Below are positions 22,594-33,965 of a stretch of DNA of 64,000 nt, one piece after another (position 1 is the first letter of the stretch; every line of letters begins with the position of its first letter). The notes below the pieces were generated by a model. It was not told the DNA's origin, did no database searches, and worked only from the letters and a program-made list of their open reading frames with translations. The translations under genes and the position numbers were made by a program. This stretch comes from Lotus japonicus (taxonomy: Eukaryota > Streptophyta > Magnoliopsida > Fabales > Fabaceae). The stretch is taken from NCBI RefSeq assembly GCF_012489685.1, contig NC_080044.1, positions 80,710,732 through 80,774,731 of the forward strand, given 5' to 3'.

Positions 22594-25241
22594 GATTGAT
22601 CGATTTCAAATTTTCAATGTCTCTCTCTGCAGCACTCTCTCTTGTGTGGATCGGGGAAGAGAAGCGCAGAGAGAGAGAGATCGGATCAGAGAAGAAGAGA
22701 ATGTGAGGGGCGGCGGAGCGAGGGTTTTAAAAGGCGGTTACAGAGGGAGGTGCGAGGGAGAGACAAAGGAGGAGAGGGGCAACCGGTGAAGCCGGTAAAG
22801 GGAAAATGCCATTGTGGGGTCCAGTGTCCAGCCGTATGTTTCGGCAACCCATGTGATGGATAGCCCATTGGTTTCCAAGTTTGGATTCCCCGTTCTCTAT
22901 CACTCTGACTTGGATTTTTGGCGTCATATGTTGTTTCTGCCACCCACTCTCATTCTCACCCATCTCTCGTCACGTGTGATGTCTTTTATACAAATATATA
23001 AAAAAAAAAACTCTTTCAAAATTTTAAAATATATATGGTATAGAAATTTTATGCAGATTATAACCAAATTTAAAAATAAGACAAAAATATAATTTCAAAC
23101 AAACCAATTTTAATGTTCATAAATTTAAAACAAAATATCACACACTTCTCAATACTCTTATATCATAAGTGAATATCTCTTTCAATAAATTGAGTTATTG
23201 AGGAACATGAAAGAATGTGACTATTCAATCTCTTTCCAACATGACGCGAATGCTGATAGTTTTCTTCTTCCATTAGTAAATATGAATTTCTGTATTGTCG
23301 TTAAGAACATTCATTGCTTCCTTTCAATGAGACACACACACAAAACATTATGATGACTCGATTTCCAAGCATGCTTAAGACCTAAGACAAATTGCACAAC
23401 CAGTAACATTGCAAGAAACGAATACTCCACACCAAAACTGTCTTAGAAACCTATCTTCCATCCGAATCACGATTGGCCCTTCTAGCACAAATCCTACTCA
23501 CACTTGAAAGTTAGCTCTCATCCACTGTGAGCCGCACTCTAGATAGGTTCGCAAATTTTTTCAGGTTCTATTTCGCCATTATGCTAGAGTGGTTCTCTAA
23601 CACAATCTTTTAGTTTTCTTTTTTTAAAACAAATTTTAAAAGGTTGTTATAAAACTTGACATAAAACCTTCTCATTGTCCTGACATGGTCAAGCTGCAGG
23701 AACTGGTCGATGGACTCACAGGTGAGGTGTTGTTGATGCAGAAGCAATTGTTTCAGAGTCTAAAACTTCACATGGCTAACAGCTTTACGATTTTTGTGCT
23801 TATGAATAGTCGTTGTCAAACTTTTGATTACGCGCGTTATGGAGATTCATAAATGCTATAACAACTATATATAGAGAAGACAACAATCAATTTAAACTCT
23901 TGATTCAATTACATAGTGACCTCTGGAACTTAGCTGACCTCACTGATACTCCACAGCTTCACAGAACAATAATCACTCACACAGTCACACTTGTAAATTC
24001 ATCATGTTCAGTAGCTCGTGAATGTGGATGGTCCCAATAGGGGTTGACATGACCCATAATGAGTGGGCCTCGTGGGATCCATATATACCGGCCCAAGCTC
24101 AGTTGGGCCTTTATAAATCAGGCTGTAACAGATAGGGGAGAGATTGACCAAAAAAAGGTAGGGGAGAGATTAACTGATGGATACTCCTATACTAGTAATA
24201 ACATGTCTATTGTCTACCAATGATATATATTATATACAATATTTCAAATGGTGTCTAATGTGCAAGCCATACATGCCTTAACTATCCCATCATAGTCGAT
24301 AGAAGCAAGATAGTATGTAGTTATTCCAGCAAACCCAACCAAGCATTGATATGTCTGAAATTTTAACTACAATATCATGGATATTAACAAAGATATTGAG
24401 AAATGAATTAAACTCAAACTTATTTTTTCTTAGAGAGCAGATTGCATTAGAAAATTGTTAAAAACTAGCTAGTGAGATCATTTGAAATGCAATAACAATT
24501 CTGATTCTGCATCATCTTGGTCAAGACTTGATGATAATTCCTCACTATGGACCTCATGCATTCCATTAACCACTTCAGAGTTCAGATTGTAAAATCTCTC
24601 GATCTGTTATAACTTCGAAATCATAATAGACTGTGGTGGATATAAAACTTGAACTAACAAGATTATGGGACCTCCTTAGTCCTTAAGATATCAAAACAAT
24701 TGATTTAGACCCAGAACAAAGAGATGCCCTCTCAGAAAATTCTATTATGCAAAAACAATGTATCAATTTGGGGTAGTTTAGGTTGCAGAGAGAAATCCTT
24801 GTCAGCTAATTAGCGACGGAAAGAAATCCGTCACAAGTTCCTTGTCAGCAAATTTGCGACGGACATAAATCTGTCACCAAATCCTTGTTTGCGAATCTGC
24901 GACGAAGAATAAATCCGTCACTAAATTTGCGACAGATATGTCCGTCACTATTGTTTGCGACGAATTATGAATAACCAACTGAGCTTTATAAGTACAATAT
25001 TTTATAATTTTTTAACATCGTTCAAATAATACTCGTTCATTTCTACGGAAAGGGATTGAATTTAACTAGGTTTTTTAAATTTTTTATAAAAGTGAAAGTA
25101 AAAAGTAAAAACACAAAAACTGGATCGGAGAAACAACACCGTCGTTTTTCTCCTGCCTGCAGTAATAAAATAATTGAGAGACGACTTAGTTTTGGCGCCG
25201 TTTTAGATCTCGTTCTCGTTACTCACTCATTCATTCGCGAG
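22594..25241. other. Long spacer upstream of AG-peptide and CIP1-like genes
   Basis: 22600-22800 is purine-rich with GA repeats and is probably the AG-peptide leader/promoter. 22990-24780 is AT-rich without a supported gene; 24030-24120 is rich in GGGCC words, possibly retroelement debris. The short ORFs at 22508-22963 overlap on both strands with no domain and are treated as chance. Confidence 0.5.
24813..24965. repeat. Array of GCGACGGA / TCCGTCAC palindromic units
   Basis: GCGACGGA-like words start at about 24813, 24856, 24899, 24929 and 24958. The first four are followed within about 15-20 bases by a TCCGTCAC-like inverted partner. Arrays of this type are typical of subterminal regions of CACTA or related plant transposons. 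I did not locate paired element ends. A similar GTGACGAA word occurs in the element at 31223-32233. Confidence 0.6.
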
Positions 25242-25424
25242 ATGATATTCAAATTCAAGGCTTTCTCAATCTCAATCGTAATTGTTTCGATCTTGAAGGG
25301 CATTTTGTTCCAAACAAATGCCATGACGTTTGTCTCGGCGCACTCAAGAGAGAAGGACAGGCACGACAATAATCATTATTCTTTGTTTCTTTCATATTCA
25401 TTTCTAATTTGTGTTCATCGTTAA
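25242..25424 (+). CDS. Short hydrophobic ORF of doubtful status
   Basis: An ATG at 25242 opens a 60-codon frame with a hydrophobic N-terminus like a signal anchor and a charged REKDRHDNN stretch. A possible small exon at 25454-25500 (CTGTTTCAG acceptor, CCAG/GTAAAA donor) follows. I recognise no family. It may instead be 5' leader of the CIP1-like gene at 27002, since the related gene at 33966 also seems to have spliced 5' leader exons. Confidence 0.2.
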   Translation: MIFKFKAFSISIVIVSILKGILFQTNAMTFVSAHSREKDRHDNNHYSLFLSYSFLICVHR

Positions 25425-25500
25425 TTATTATTTTTTAATTTCTTCTGTTTCAGCATTTCTTAATCAAATCGTTTCGGCAAAAACCAAGTTCCATTTCCAG

Positions 25501-27001
25501 GTAAAAACAGAATTTGCCGTTTGATCTATTCTTCATTGTCATGCTTTGCTCACATTTGTCATTTTTTGTTTCAAGAGATATCCATCTTTTGATCTTTTTC
25601 ACTGTTTGTTATTTTAATTTGGAATCATCTATGTAACAAAATTCTCATGCAACAATGGAAATGCCTAATTCAGATTGATAAATTATCAACAATTACTACA
25701 ATTTAGTTACCTTTTCAATTGTATTTTTTGTCTTCTCCATGTGACATAGAATTTGTAGCTTATTTTCCTCTGTTTGATTACATCTGTTTTACCTTAGAAA
25801 AAAAAGAATCAAAGTTGAATATTTTATTTTCATGTCATGTAGAAAGTTGGCCCAGTGTTTACATGTTTTTATTTTCTGGCCCCAATTCTTGATGTGTATC
25901 TATCAGAAATTATGTGAGGGATAAAAGTTGAATTGAATCATATTGATTCTCAGCATTTTGGTTTGTTTAGAAACTAGAAGTGATGCCACAATGAGGATGA
26001 ACAAACATCCATGACAATTCTATATGGTATTGGGAGTTCTTCTAAATTAAGGAAAGTTTGTTGAAGATCTTAACTGTTCCATTTTGTGGATTTTCATTCA
26101 TAGGGTGCTGTCAGCTTGGCCTGTTCCACTATATAGTATTTCCTTTTTAGCACTGATTTATATGGATACAGATCCTTTCACACCCATAAAATATGGAAGG
26201 AGTACAAGGAAGAGAGAAATAGAAAGTGAAAAGAAGAGGAGAAAAAGGAAAATGCGAGATGTATGATGTTATAATAAAAGGGAAAAAATGTGGAAAAGTG
26301 ATTCTTAGGAAAAATTAGTGTGGGACTGGGAAAATATTTTTTTTTTAATTCAACACCTACTTTGAGGTAAAGCTAAAGGTCATTTTCAGTTTGGAAACAG
26401 CCATGGTCTGTTCAATACATCAGGAAAGCAACATATGATAAGGTGTATAAGCTTATCTTAATGCAAGGGAGTGAACATGGCATGGAATGAATCATGTTTG
26501 GCAAAATAAAAGTAGGAAGTTGACACTTGCCTAAACCAGAACCAGACACATTTATCATCTCAAATCGTTTTGTGGGTCAAGGCATGATGCTAACCTAACC
26601 TTGTCCACACCAATATAGTACTAATGGAATAATAAAAGAACTAGATTGGAATTATAAAATAATGATTGAATTATGAACATTTCTGAATAAATTTTAAATG
26701 ATATGCTTTTTTTCTTATATTAACCTATAATTAATTTAGATAAGAATTATTATCATTTTAAACTTGTAAATAAGATAACTTTTTCTAATCTAGCACCATA
26801 TGTATCTTCCAAAAGACAAATCTTGGTCAAGCTACATAGGACTACTATTATAGGTTGTAAAATTCTTCAAATTGCCCTTCAATTTGTTTACCTGTCTTTC
26901 ATTTCTCAATTTCAGGATTCCTAGTTTGTGGAATTAATGAAGAGATCCTTGTTTGGCACTTCCTTCTAAATGTAATATCCGCATAAAGGCCCATTGTAAA
27001 G
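25501..27001. other. Probable 5'UTR intron / upstream region of first CIP1-like gene
   Basis: No coding region is supported. A CCAG/GTAAAA donor at 25500-25501 could begin a leader intron, by analogy with the downstream paralogue. 26080-26330 holds purine-rich sequence of a type seen again at 30360-30480. Confidence 0.35.
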
Positions 27002-29580
27002 ATGATAAACCACAATTCAAGGGAATCATTCAAGTTCTTCGAGAGTATTATTGATACAAAAAATGCAGAAGAACTCGAAAGGACCAAAACAGGTGCAGAT
27101 TTTTCTCATAAATCCCCATACTTGTGCCCCACATGAACCCTTGAATACCCCATAAGATTAAGGAGACCCTGACCCATTGATGGTTTAAAATACTGTCCAC
27201 CTAGTTGTTAACTAATGCTGTTCTAACTATAATATTTATACACTTTATTCTTTCCATCTCATTTTCCACCTTATTTTTCTTTGCATCTCTCTATTCCTTT
27301 CTCATCTCATCACATATCATATTTTTCATTCATCTTTCTTTCCGTCTCATCTCTCTGGTCGCAAATGGGGTGTATACATTAAAATTCCTAGTGTGCAAGA
27401 ATATTTATCCATATTGTTGCAACATCATGAATTCTTAACACCTAAGATATAGTCTTTTGAGTAAAAATTAATTTTTGAAATATTTTGATTCAACATTTTA
27501 ACTATATCATGATTTCCCACCCTTTGCAGATATAGAAAGCAACATTACAAGAATCCTGAAGTTTGTACAAAGCAAAAAAGATGGGAACCCCAAGCGTTCT
27601 AAAAAAGAGACAGAATTTGTGGGACTAATTGAGGACTTGGACAAGCAGTACCGGTCGCTTAATGCACTGTATGATCGTTTTGCTGGAGAGTTTGAGAAAG
27701 TTGTTTCTCACAGAAGAAATGGGAGGACTTCAGTTTCTTCATCTGATTCAGACTCAGAATACTTTTCCTCAGAGGAAGTAGATGTTAATAATACGATAAG
27801 GTCAGAAATAGAACATCACAATGTATTTGAAACCCAACATCACAATCATCACAATGTAACTAAAGCATCAGCTGAGGCAATGAAGCTTGAGGGACAGATA
27901 ACTTCACTAATGAAAGAAATGGAGAGCTTGAGCGAGCAGAAAGGGAATCTAGAACTTCAAGTTGAAAGCCAAGCAAATGAAGTTAAACAGCTTAGTGCAA
28001 AGAACACTGAGCTGCAGGAACAAGTTGTGGAGCTTGAATTGTTCTTGAAAGAGGAAAAATGTGTTGTATCTAATCTGCAGGCGAAGCTCGATGAAAATGA
28101 GAATAAGGCAAAGTCCAATGTTGCTAAATTGATGGCACAAGTCAATGAGCTCGAACATGAGACGAAATCCCTGAGGACTCAGAAAGATGAAATGGAAGAA
28201 AGAATAAAATGTGGAGCATTGAAACAAACAGACCAGTTGATGGAGCAGCTTAACGTTATGCAGAATAAGTTAGATTCTTTAGGCAACCTGAACAGAGAAT
28301 TAAAAGTTGAGATGAATAGAAAGAAGGAGCAAATTACACAATACCAGATTCAGATAGAAAATCTGGAGGAGAATGTGGCTGAAACGAAATCAATTGAGAA
28401 GGGTATGGTGGAACAGAAAGAGGGTTTTCTTGCGAGGATAAAGGACCTGGAACATGAATTGGAAACTCAAAGCAACCAGAGAAATGAATTGGAAGAAGAA
28501 TTAAGAAGTGTAAGTTATGAGATGAAACAGGTAGAGAATGAAAACAAGACTCTTCATGATAGAAACTGTGATCTGGAAGCAGCAATGGCTCATAAAGGGG
28601 ATGATATGTTTGGTTTTTTGAAAAAACATGAGAGTCATGAGAATGAAGCTTGTGTGGAGGCTACAGCTTTAAAAGCAGAATTGGAGCACCAAAACGAGCG
28701 AAACCAGAAGGAACATGCAGAGAGCCTAACAAAGATGGAGACTTTGAACGTCAAGTTAGAAACCCAGATAGCTGAACAAGAGAAAATAATAAAGGATCAG
28801 GCAGCAACAATTGACAGAATAAGCGCAGAGGAAAAACAAGCCAAAATCATGTTGAATAGGTTGAAATTCAATCCACGTTTCGCAGAAAAGAAAATGGAAG
28901 AACTGGTTGAAGAGCTCAGGAAGAAAATGGAAGACAGTATCCGGTTGTTGCACCAGAGGATCCACGTAGCAGAACAGCTGAACAATGAAAACAAAAACAG
29001 CTGCAAGATGACGAAGGAGAGGTACGAGGAAGAGAACAAGATTCTTGGAGAGAAAGTTGCTTGTTATGAAGAGAAACTAAGAACACGTAAAGAAGGTGTG
29101 GTTGAATTTGAACCAAACAGGTTTGAATTGTCTGTTATAAATGGATTAAATGTAGCAGCTGAGAAGGTTGAGGAACACAGTGATTTTATCCTGAGCCGTG
29201 TCTCTAAAATGCTGTGTGAGGTTGAGTCAGCGAAGGATTGGATAAAGAAAAGGAGTGGTGAGATGAAAGAACTGAAAGACAATGTGAATGAAAAAGAAGA
29301 GCAGTTGTTGCTGTTAAGAGAGAAAGTGTGGGAGTTAGAAGCCAAGGTGAGCAAGGAAGGAGGAGAAAAGCTGAACCTGACGAAAACAGTGAGAAAGCTT
29401 GAGAAGAAAGTGGGGAAATTGGAGAATAATCTCAAAGAGAAAGACGAAGACTTGATTTGCCTAGGGGAGAAGAAGAGGGAAGTAATAAGGCAGCTTTGTT
29501 TTGTTGTTGATTTTCACCGGGACCGTTGTAACTATTTGAAGAGTTTGGTCACGAATATGAGGGTCAATAAGAGGACATGA
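27002..29580 (+). CDS. CIP1-like / myosin-heavy-chain-related coiled-coil protein, short paralogue
   Basis: Exons 27002-27092 and 27530-29580 encode about 713 residues. The small first exon is missed by a simple ORF call; it encodes MINHNSRESFKFFES, aligns with the first exon of the paralogue at 33966 and ends in the same phase before GAT-ATA/ATT. The N-terminus has a short domain with LIEDLDKQYRSLNALYDRF, resembling the second half of the NET actin-binding module. A Ser/Asp patch (SSSDSDSEYFSSEE) follows, then almost continuous heptad coiled coil to the end, closing with KREVIRQLCFVVDFHRDR. Arabidopsis COP1-interactive protein 1 has this layout and is cytoskeleton-associated. Unlike its neighbour, this copy lacks the 102-residue repeats. 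From memory, Arabidopsis has the same tandem pair (At5g41780/At5g41790). Confidence 0.88.
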
Positions 29581-31222
29581 GCTTTGATAAGCAGGGGAAG
29601 AGAGAGGAGATAAGATTTGTTATAAGTAATTGAGTTAATATACAATTTGGAAGGACAACTCATGCTATTTTTGTTATATGAGAAAGAATGTGTATAGATT
29701 AGTCTTTATAAGTGTACAATTTTTCACAGATCCATCTTTTTCTCAAAGCCAACTACTAATATGTAATGAAACAATTGATATAACACATTTGATATACAAT
29801 TATGATTTTGAAGGGCTTGAAAGATACGAAAGCTTTGTCATACAAATCAGAAGATGTCCAACTGCCATGGAGGAAGGTTGCTCTCAATCTGTTCAAGTGG
29901 TAAGTGTTTGATTTTGTCTAAAAATAGTCCGTTCAGATCTTGTGTATGAAAAAAACATTGTGATATATAAAATTTGTGGCCAAACTGAAAAACAAAATCG
30001 TTATGAAAGAAACATGAATGTCTACTAAATGCCATGTGTTGTCTAATGTGGTGATCAATTATTAAAGCAGTTCATGCATTAATGAACAAATATATTCTTA
30101 AGTACTCTGTGGACTCAAAAGGCATTAAGAATCTCTTAGAAAGTCATGTGGCTTGTCATTGCAAGTTGGAGGAAGCAGCCATACAGAACATGAAAGACCC
30201 AGCAATATTTGAGATTCAACAGAAGCCAGATCAACCTCAACATGCTGAAAAACGGATCTTCATGGCATTGTATCGTGCTCCTTTCTGGCAGTTGTGTCCC
30301 TAGTGATATTTTTTAATTCTATAACAATAAGTGGTTGCTCACACTCCTAAAACACGTACACAAAGATAGAAAAACAAGGAAATTAAAGAGAAATGAGAAA
30401 TATGATGGATAATGTGATAGTATAAAATAGAGAGATAATAATATAAAGTGAGTGAAAAAAATAGAAGAGGAAACGGTAAGTGTTTGTTCACACTCCTAAC
30501 AATAAGTGTTTGTTCACACTCCTTCACATCCATCGTCTTCACCATTTTTGTTGTGCCACCTCTTCTCCTCCGTTGCCGCTGCCATCTCAACCGCAACCAT
30601 CTCTGTCGTTGCGCCTCCATCTCCCTTCTGAGTTTGTTCCCCTCTTTCATGGGATGTACATAAGCCAAGCCTTCCTCTCCTTTCCGTGTTTTTTGTTTGA
30701 CTTTTTTTTGGTGCAGCTGAAGCCGTGATATTAGCTTCTTTGGGAATGCATATATTGCAACTTTGGCAAAGCTGGATGCGTTGTTAAAATTAGTTTTTTA
30801 TAGATAAATATTAGTTGTAAATTGTTAGTAAATTAGTTCTTTTACTAGGGTTTAAACTCGGACTCTTCACCCTTCAATTAAACATTGCCGACTCAAGGAT
30901 TTTGTAGGGCTTTTAGGAATTTTGCTTCATGTATCCATCTTGAGTGAGAAAGTTTATTTTAAATTTATTTATTTATGTCATTGCAATATTTGAAATTTTA
31001 TTTAACAAAAAAAACATTGTCCCCACCTGGAGAAGTGAAAGTGGCATTATGGTAATAAATAAATAAAAGAGGGGCAAAGAGGTGGAAAGCAATCCAAAGA
31101 TTCGATTCCTGAAATTTGAAGTGGAAAATGCTGGCGTCTCTTGAGAGCGCTCTAATCCGGACAAAGCCACTTTTTCATAAAATCATTATTAATTTTATAA
31201 AATAATTTTAATAAATAAATAA
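29581..31222. other. Spacer between tandem paralogues
   Basis: No gene is supported. Weak ORFs at 29678-29911 and 30082-30303 show no domain; the second could be a broken exon, but I recognise nothing in it. 30477-30525 has two copies of TAAGTGTTTGTTCACACTCC about 27 bases apart, with a variant at 30328. 30360-30480 resembles, inverted, the TCTCATC-rich segments at 27230-27360 and 52870-53040. Confidence 0.45.
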
Positions 31223-32233
31223 GAGTAAAGTACACTCACCCCTCTCAAGGTTTATTAAAATTACACTCCACCCCATTTTTGTCTAAAATCTACACCCCAC
31301 CCGATTTTATATAGATGCAAATTTAGTGACGAAAATTATTCTTCATTAATAATTAATTATTATTTAAATTGTTAATCAATAATTTCAAAAAATATTTTCA
31401 ATATAATCCAATAAATTTAAAAATGAAAACATCACAGTCCTCCTCATTCTTTCAATCGCGGTCTTCCTCCATAAATTCACAATGCAAATTCTGCAATAGC
31501 ACACCCGACCGGTTTACAAACCATATATCGAACATAGGGAAACATGCTTGTGTTTTCATATTTGGTAATAATTCAATTTTAATCAAAATAATCTCTTTAT
31601 ACCTCAAATTTTGAAAATTGGATTGTAGACCCAAAAAGCAAGACAAATGGGTGAAGAAAATAGAGAAACAGAATTAAGAAATATGAAGTGGATCAGAGGT
31701 TATTAGAACCCAACGATGCGGTGGAGCACCGTTTTTAACAAAATCCAACGACATCTTAAACCAACTGAGCGTTCGCTCGCAACTTAAAGGGGGTGAAGTT
31801 CACAAGAAGTAGTTGAACAGGTAGCTTTGGGAATGTGCGATTTACGTTCTGTGGTTCAGGTCGCAACAAAACTTTGATGCATGGTGGTGTCATGGGGTTT
31901 CACATTTTGGGACAGTGGCCGTCGTGTTAAAGGGAGCAAAGGCTTGGTGGTGACCGTTTGTGGTGAGAAATATGATTTGGAGACAGATAGGACGTGGACT
32001 TAACAGACAGAGTATATTCAGTAAAATTATTTTCATAAATTAATGTATGATAGCGTATATTCATTAAACTTATTTAAATTTTAACTAATTAGTAATTATT
32101 TTTATTAGTGACGAATTTGTTTTCGTCACTAAATTTTGCCTTTATAAAAAATGGGGTGGAGTGTAGATTTAAAAAAAGAATGGGGTGGAGTGTCATTCTT
32201 GCAAACCTTGAGGGGGGTGAGTGTATTTTACTC
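31223..32233. mobile_element. Non-autonomous Mutator-like element, 1011 bp
   Basis: It starts GAGTAAAGTACACTCACCCC and ends inverted (GGGGTGAGTGTATTTTACTC). The flanking 9-bp repeat AATAAATAA is exact (31214-31222 and 32234-32242), although the area is AT-simple. The arms run about 110-130 bases: CTCAAGG, ACACTCCACCCCATTTTT and ATCTACACCCCACCC on the left have inverted partners on the right, then AAATTTAGTGACGAAAA. The right arm adds a small hairpin GTGACGAATTTGTTTTCGTCAC. The interior is non-coding as far as I can see. The insertion sits just upstream of the CIP1-like gene leader. Confidence 0.75.
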
Positions 32234-32242
32234 AATAAATAA

Positions 32243-33965
32243 TTACAAACTCATAAGTCATAACTATCTGTCTCTCTTCTCTTGCGTTACTGAACAGCTC
32301 CACCTCTTCCTCTCCAAGTTTCGATCCTCTGCTTCCTTCCATCTCCATGATCTTCCTTTCAACTCTCACCAGGTAACCGTCAATCAATTTCTTTCTTCAC
32401 AATTTCTTTTCTCGTTTCGGCTTCAGTTCAATTCTATAGCCTCTTAGTTGAACCGCTCTTTGATTTTCCTGAATTTTTGATTCGATCAGATCAACTTGCT
32501 TTACTTTGAAGCTGTATCACTCATGCTTCAATTTACGATTTTACTTTGAATTTTTGGTTTTTGGTTTTTGCATGCTCTGCAGTTGCACATGGTTATGATT
32601 TGAAGGTCTTCTGATTCTTAATCTTGTAAACGGTGATGATCTTTGACGATTATTAACTATGGATTTTAAGGAAAATAAATTAAAACTGAAATATTAGCTT
32701 AGATATAGCTATGCCAAATAAAGAAAAGTACTATTGTTGCTGCTATATTCAAAGTGACTGTGTTATTATTTGCACTGGTCATTTGTTATCATCTGCATCA
32801 TATTGCTACTGAATTTACTGTATCTTTTTTAACTTTCTTACTTTTTTTCTCCACAGGAGTTCATCAGATTTTGGTAGAGAAGAGTAGGAGGAAGGAAAGC
32901 TGAAAGCATATCTCAGGTACTAATCGAATTTACCAAAATTGTGTCGTTTATAAGAACTTACAAACTTGAATTTCAAGAATAGTGACTGTTCTTTGTTTTA
33001 TCCCTTTTTTCGGTACAATTACAAAGGTGCTTTTTTGTCCTTTTTTTTGGTTTAATTCTGGGAAGCTTCCTGACATGGCGACAGATTGTAGTTGTTGCCG
33101 GATACTAGTGGCCCATTTTGATTTTTCCATTCTCAAAAATAGAATTCTATTAGTCCTAATAGCATAAAATGTTGGACTAAGGGTATGTTAATTACAAGCT
33201 TTAGGAGTTTAGGAGCTGTGCCAATCTAATTTTTGTGGTTCAGTGATTATGGCAATCACATATAGTATCTTTTTGTCGTTGAATGGAGAACCCCAAACAA
33301 TTGCATATTCACCTCTTTACTTCTGCTCTCTATTTTTCTAGTTCACGCCTCAAGTCCATGTAAAATATTTCCCTATATTTTAGTATTTTTGTTTTCTGTG
33401 TAAGTGTAGTACAAGTGTTTGGTTTAAAGTTCCAGCAACATCTTTTGAATGCGATATCATATAAGAATATTCAGCTTAAAATATTTGTGTTGGCACATGT
33501 AGCAGTGGGTTGCACCTAGCCATTTTGGTGACATAAAGTAGAAACTATATGAACTGAAATCTTTTATGCTGAAGTTTTGATGCAGAAAGACTGGCCATGG
33601 ATATCATCTTAGGTTATAAAAACGGAAAAGGACATGTACTGTTTCTGCCATGTTTACCACATTTTTCTACAATGAGTTATCTTTACATGTTCAGTTATTC
33701 TACTATAAATTTATTTGTCAAGATTGATAAGTATAAATAAAAATTTGATTGCACAAGTTGCTAGATATGTGTTGTTCTCATTTACGGCGTATTTAGAAAT
33801 TTCTAAACTATCTTCAAGTTAAACATGTACAGAATTTTCTGTATCAATGTGCTCAAATATTAAATAATTGAGTCCAAATTTTCAGTTCCTGACTTCCTGG
33901 AATGAATATGGGGAACAGATTATCTTGACTTGAAACTCTTAAGAATTTGAAGATCAGTAGAAAAG
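32243..33965 (+). promoter_or_regulatory. Promoter and spliced 5' leader of the long CIP1-like gene
   Basis: A CT-rich probable leader exon ends at 32372 (TCACCAG before GTAACC). A second non-coding exon appears at 32857-32916 (CTCCACAG acceptor, CTCAG/GTACTA donor). A final leader piece would join just before the ATG at 33966. No long ORF occurs. These exons are inferred from splice consensus only. Confidence 0.45.

Noticed and set aside
30082..30303. 73-codon ORF as a gene
   Set aside because: No domain, no convincing splice partners and no family recognised; may be a decayed exon but not supportable.
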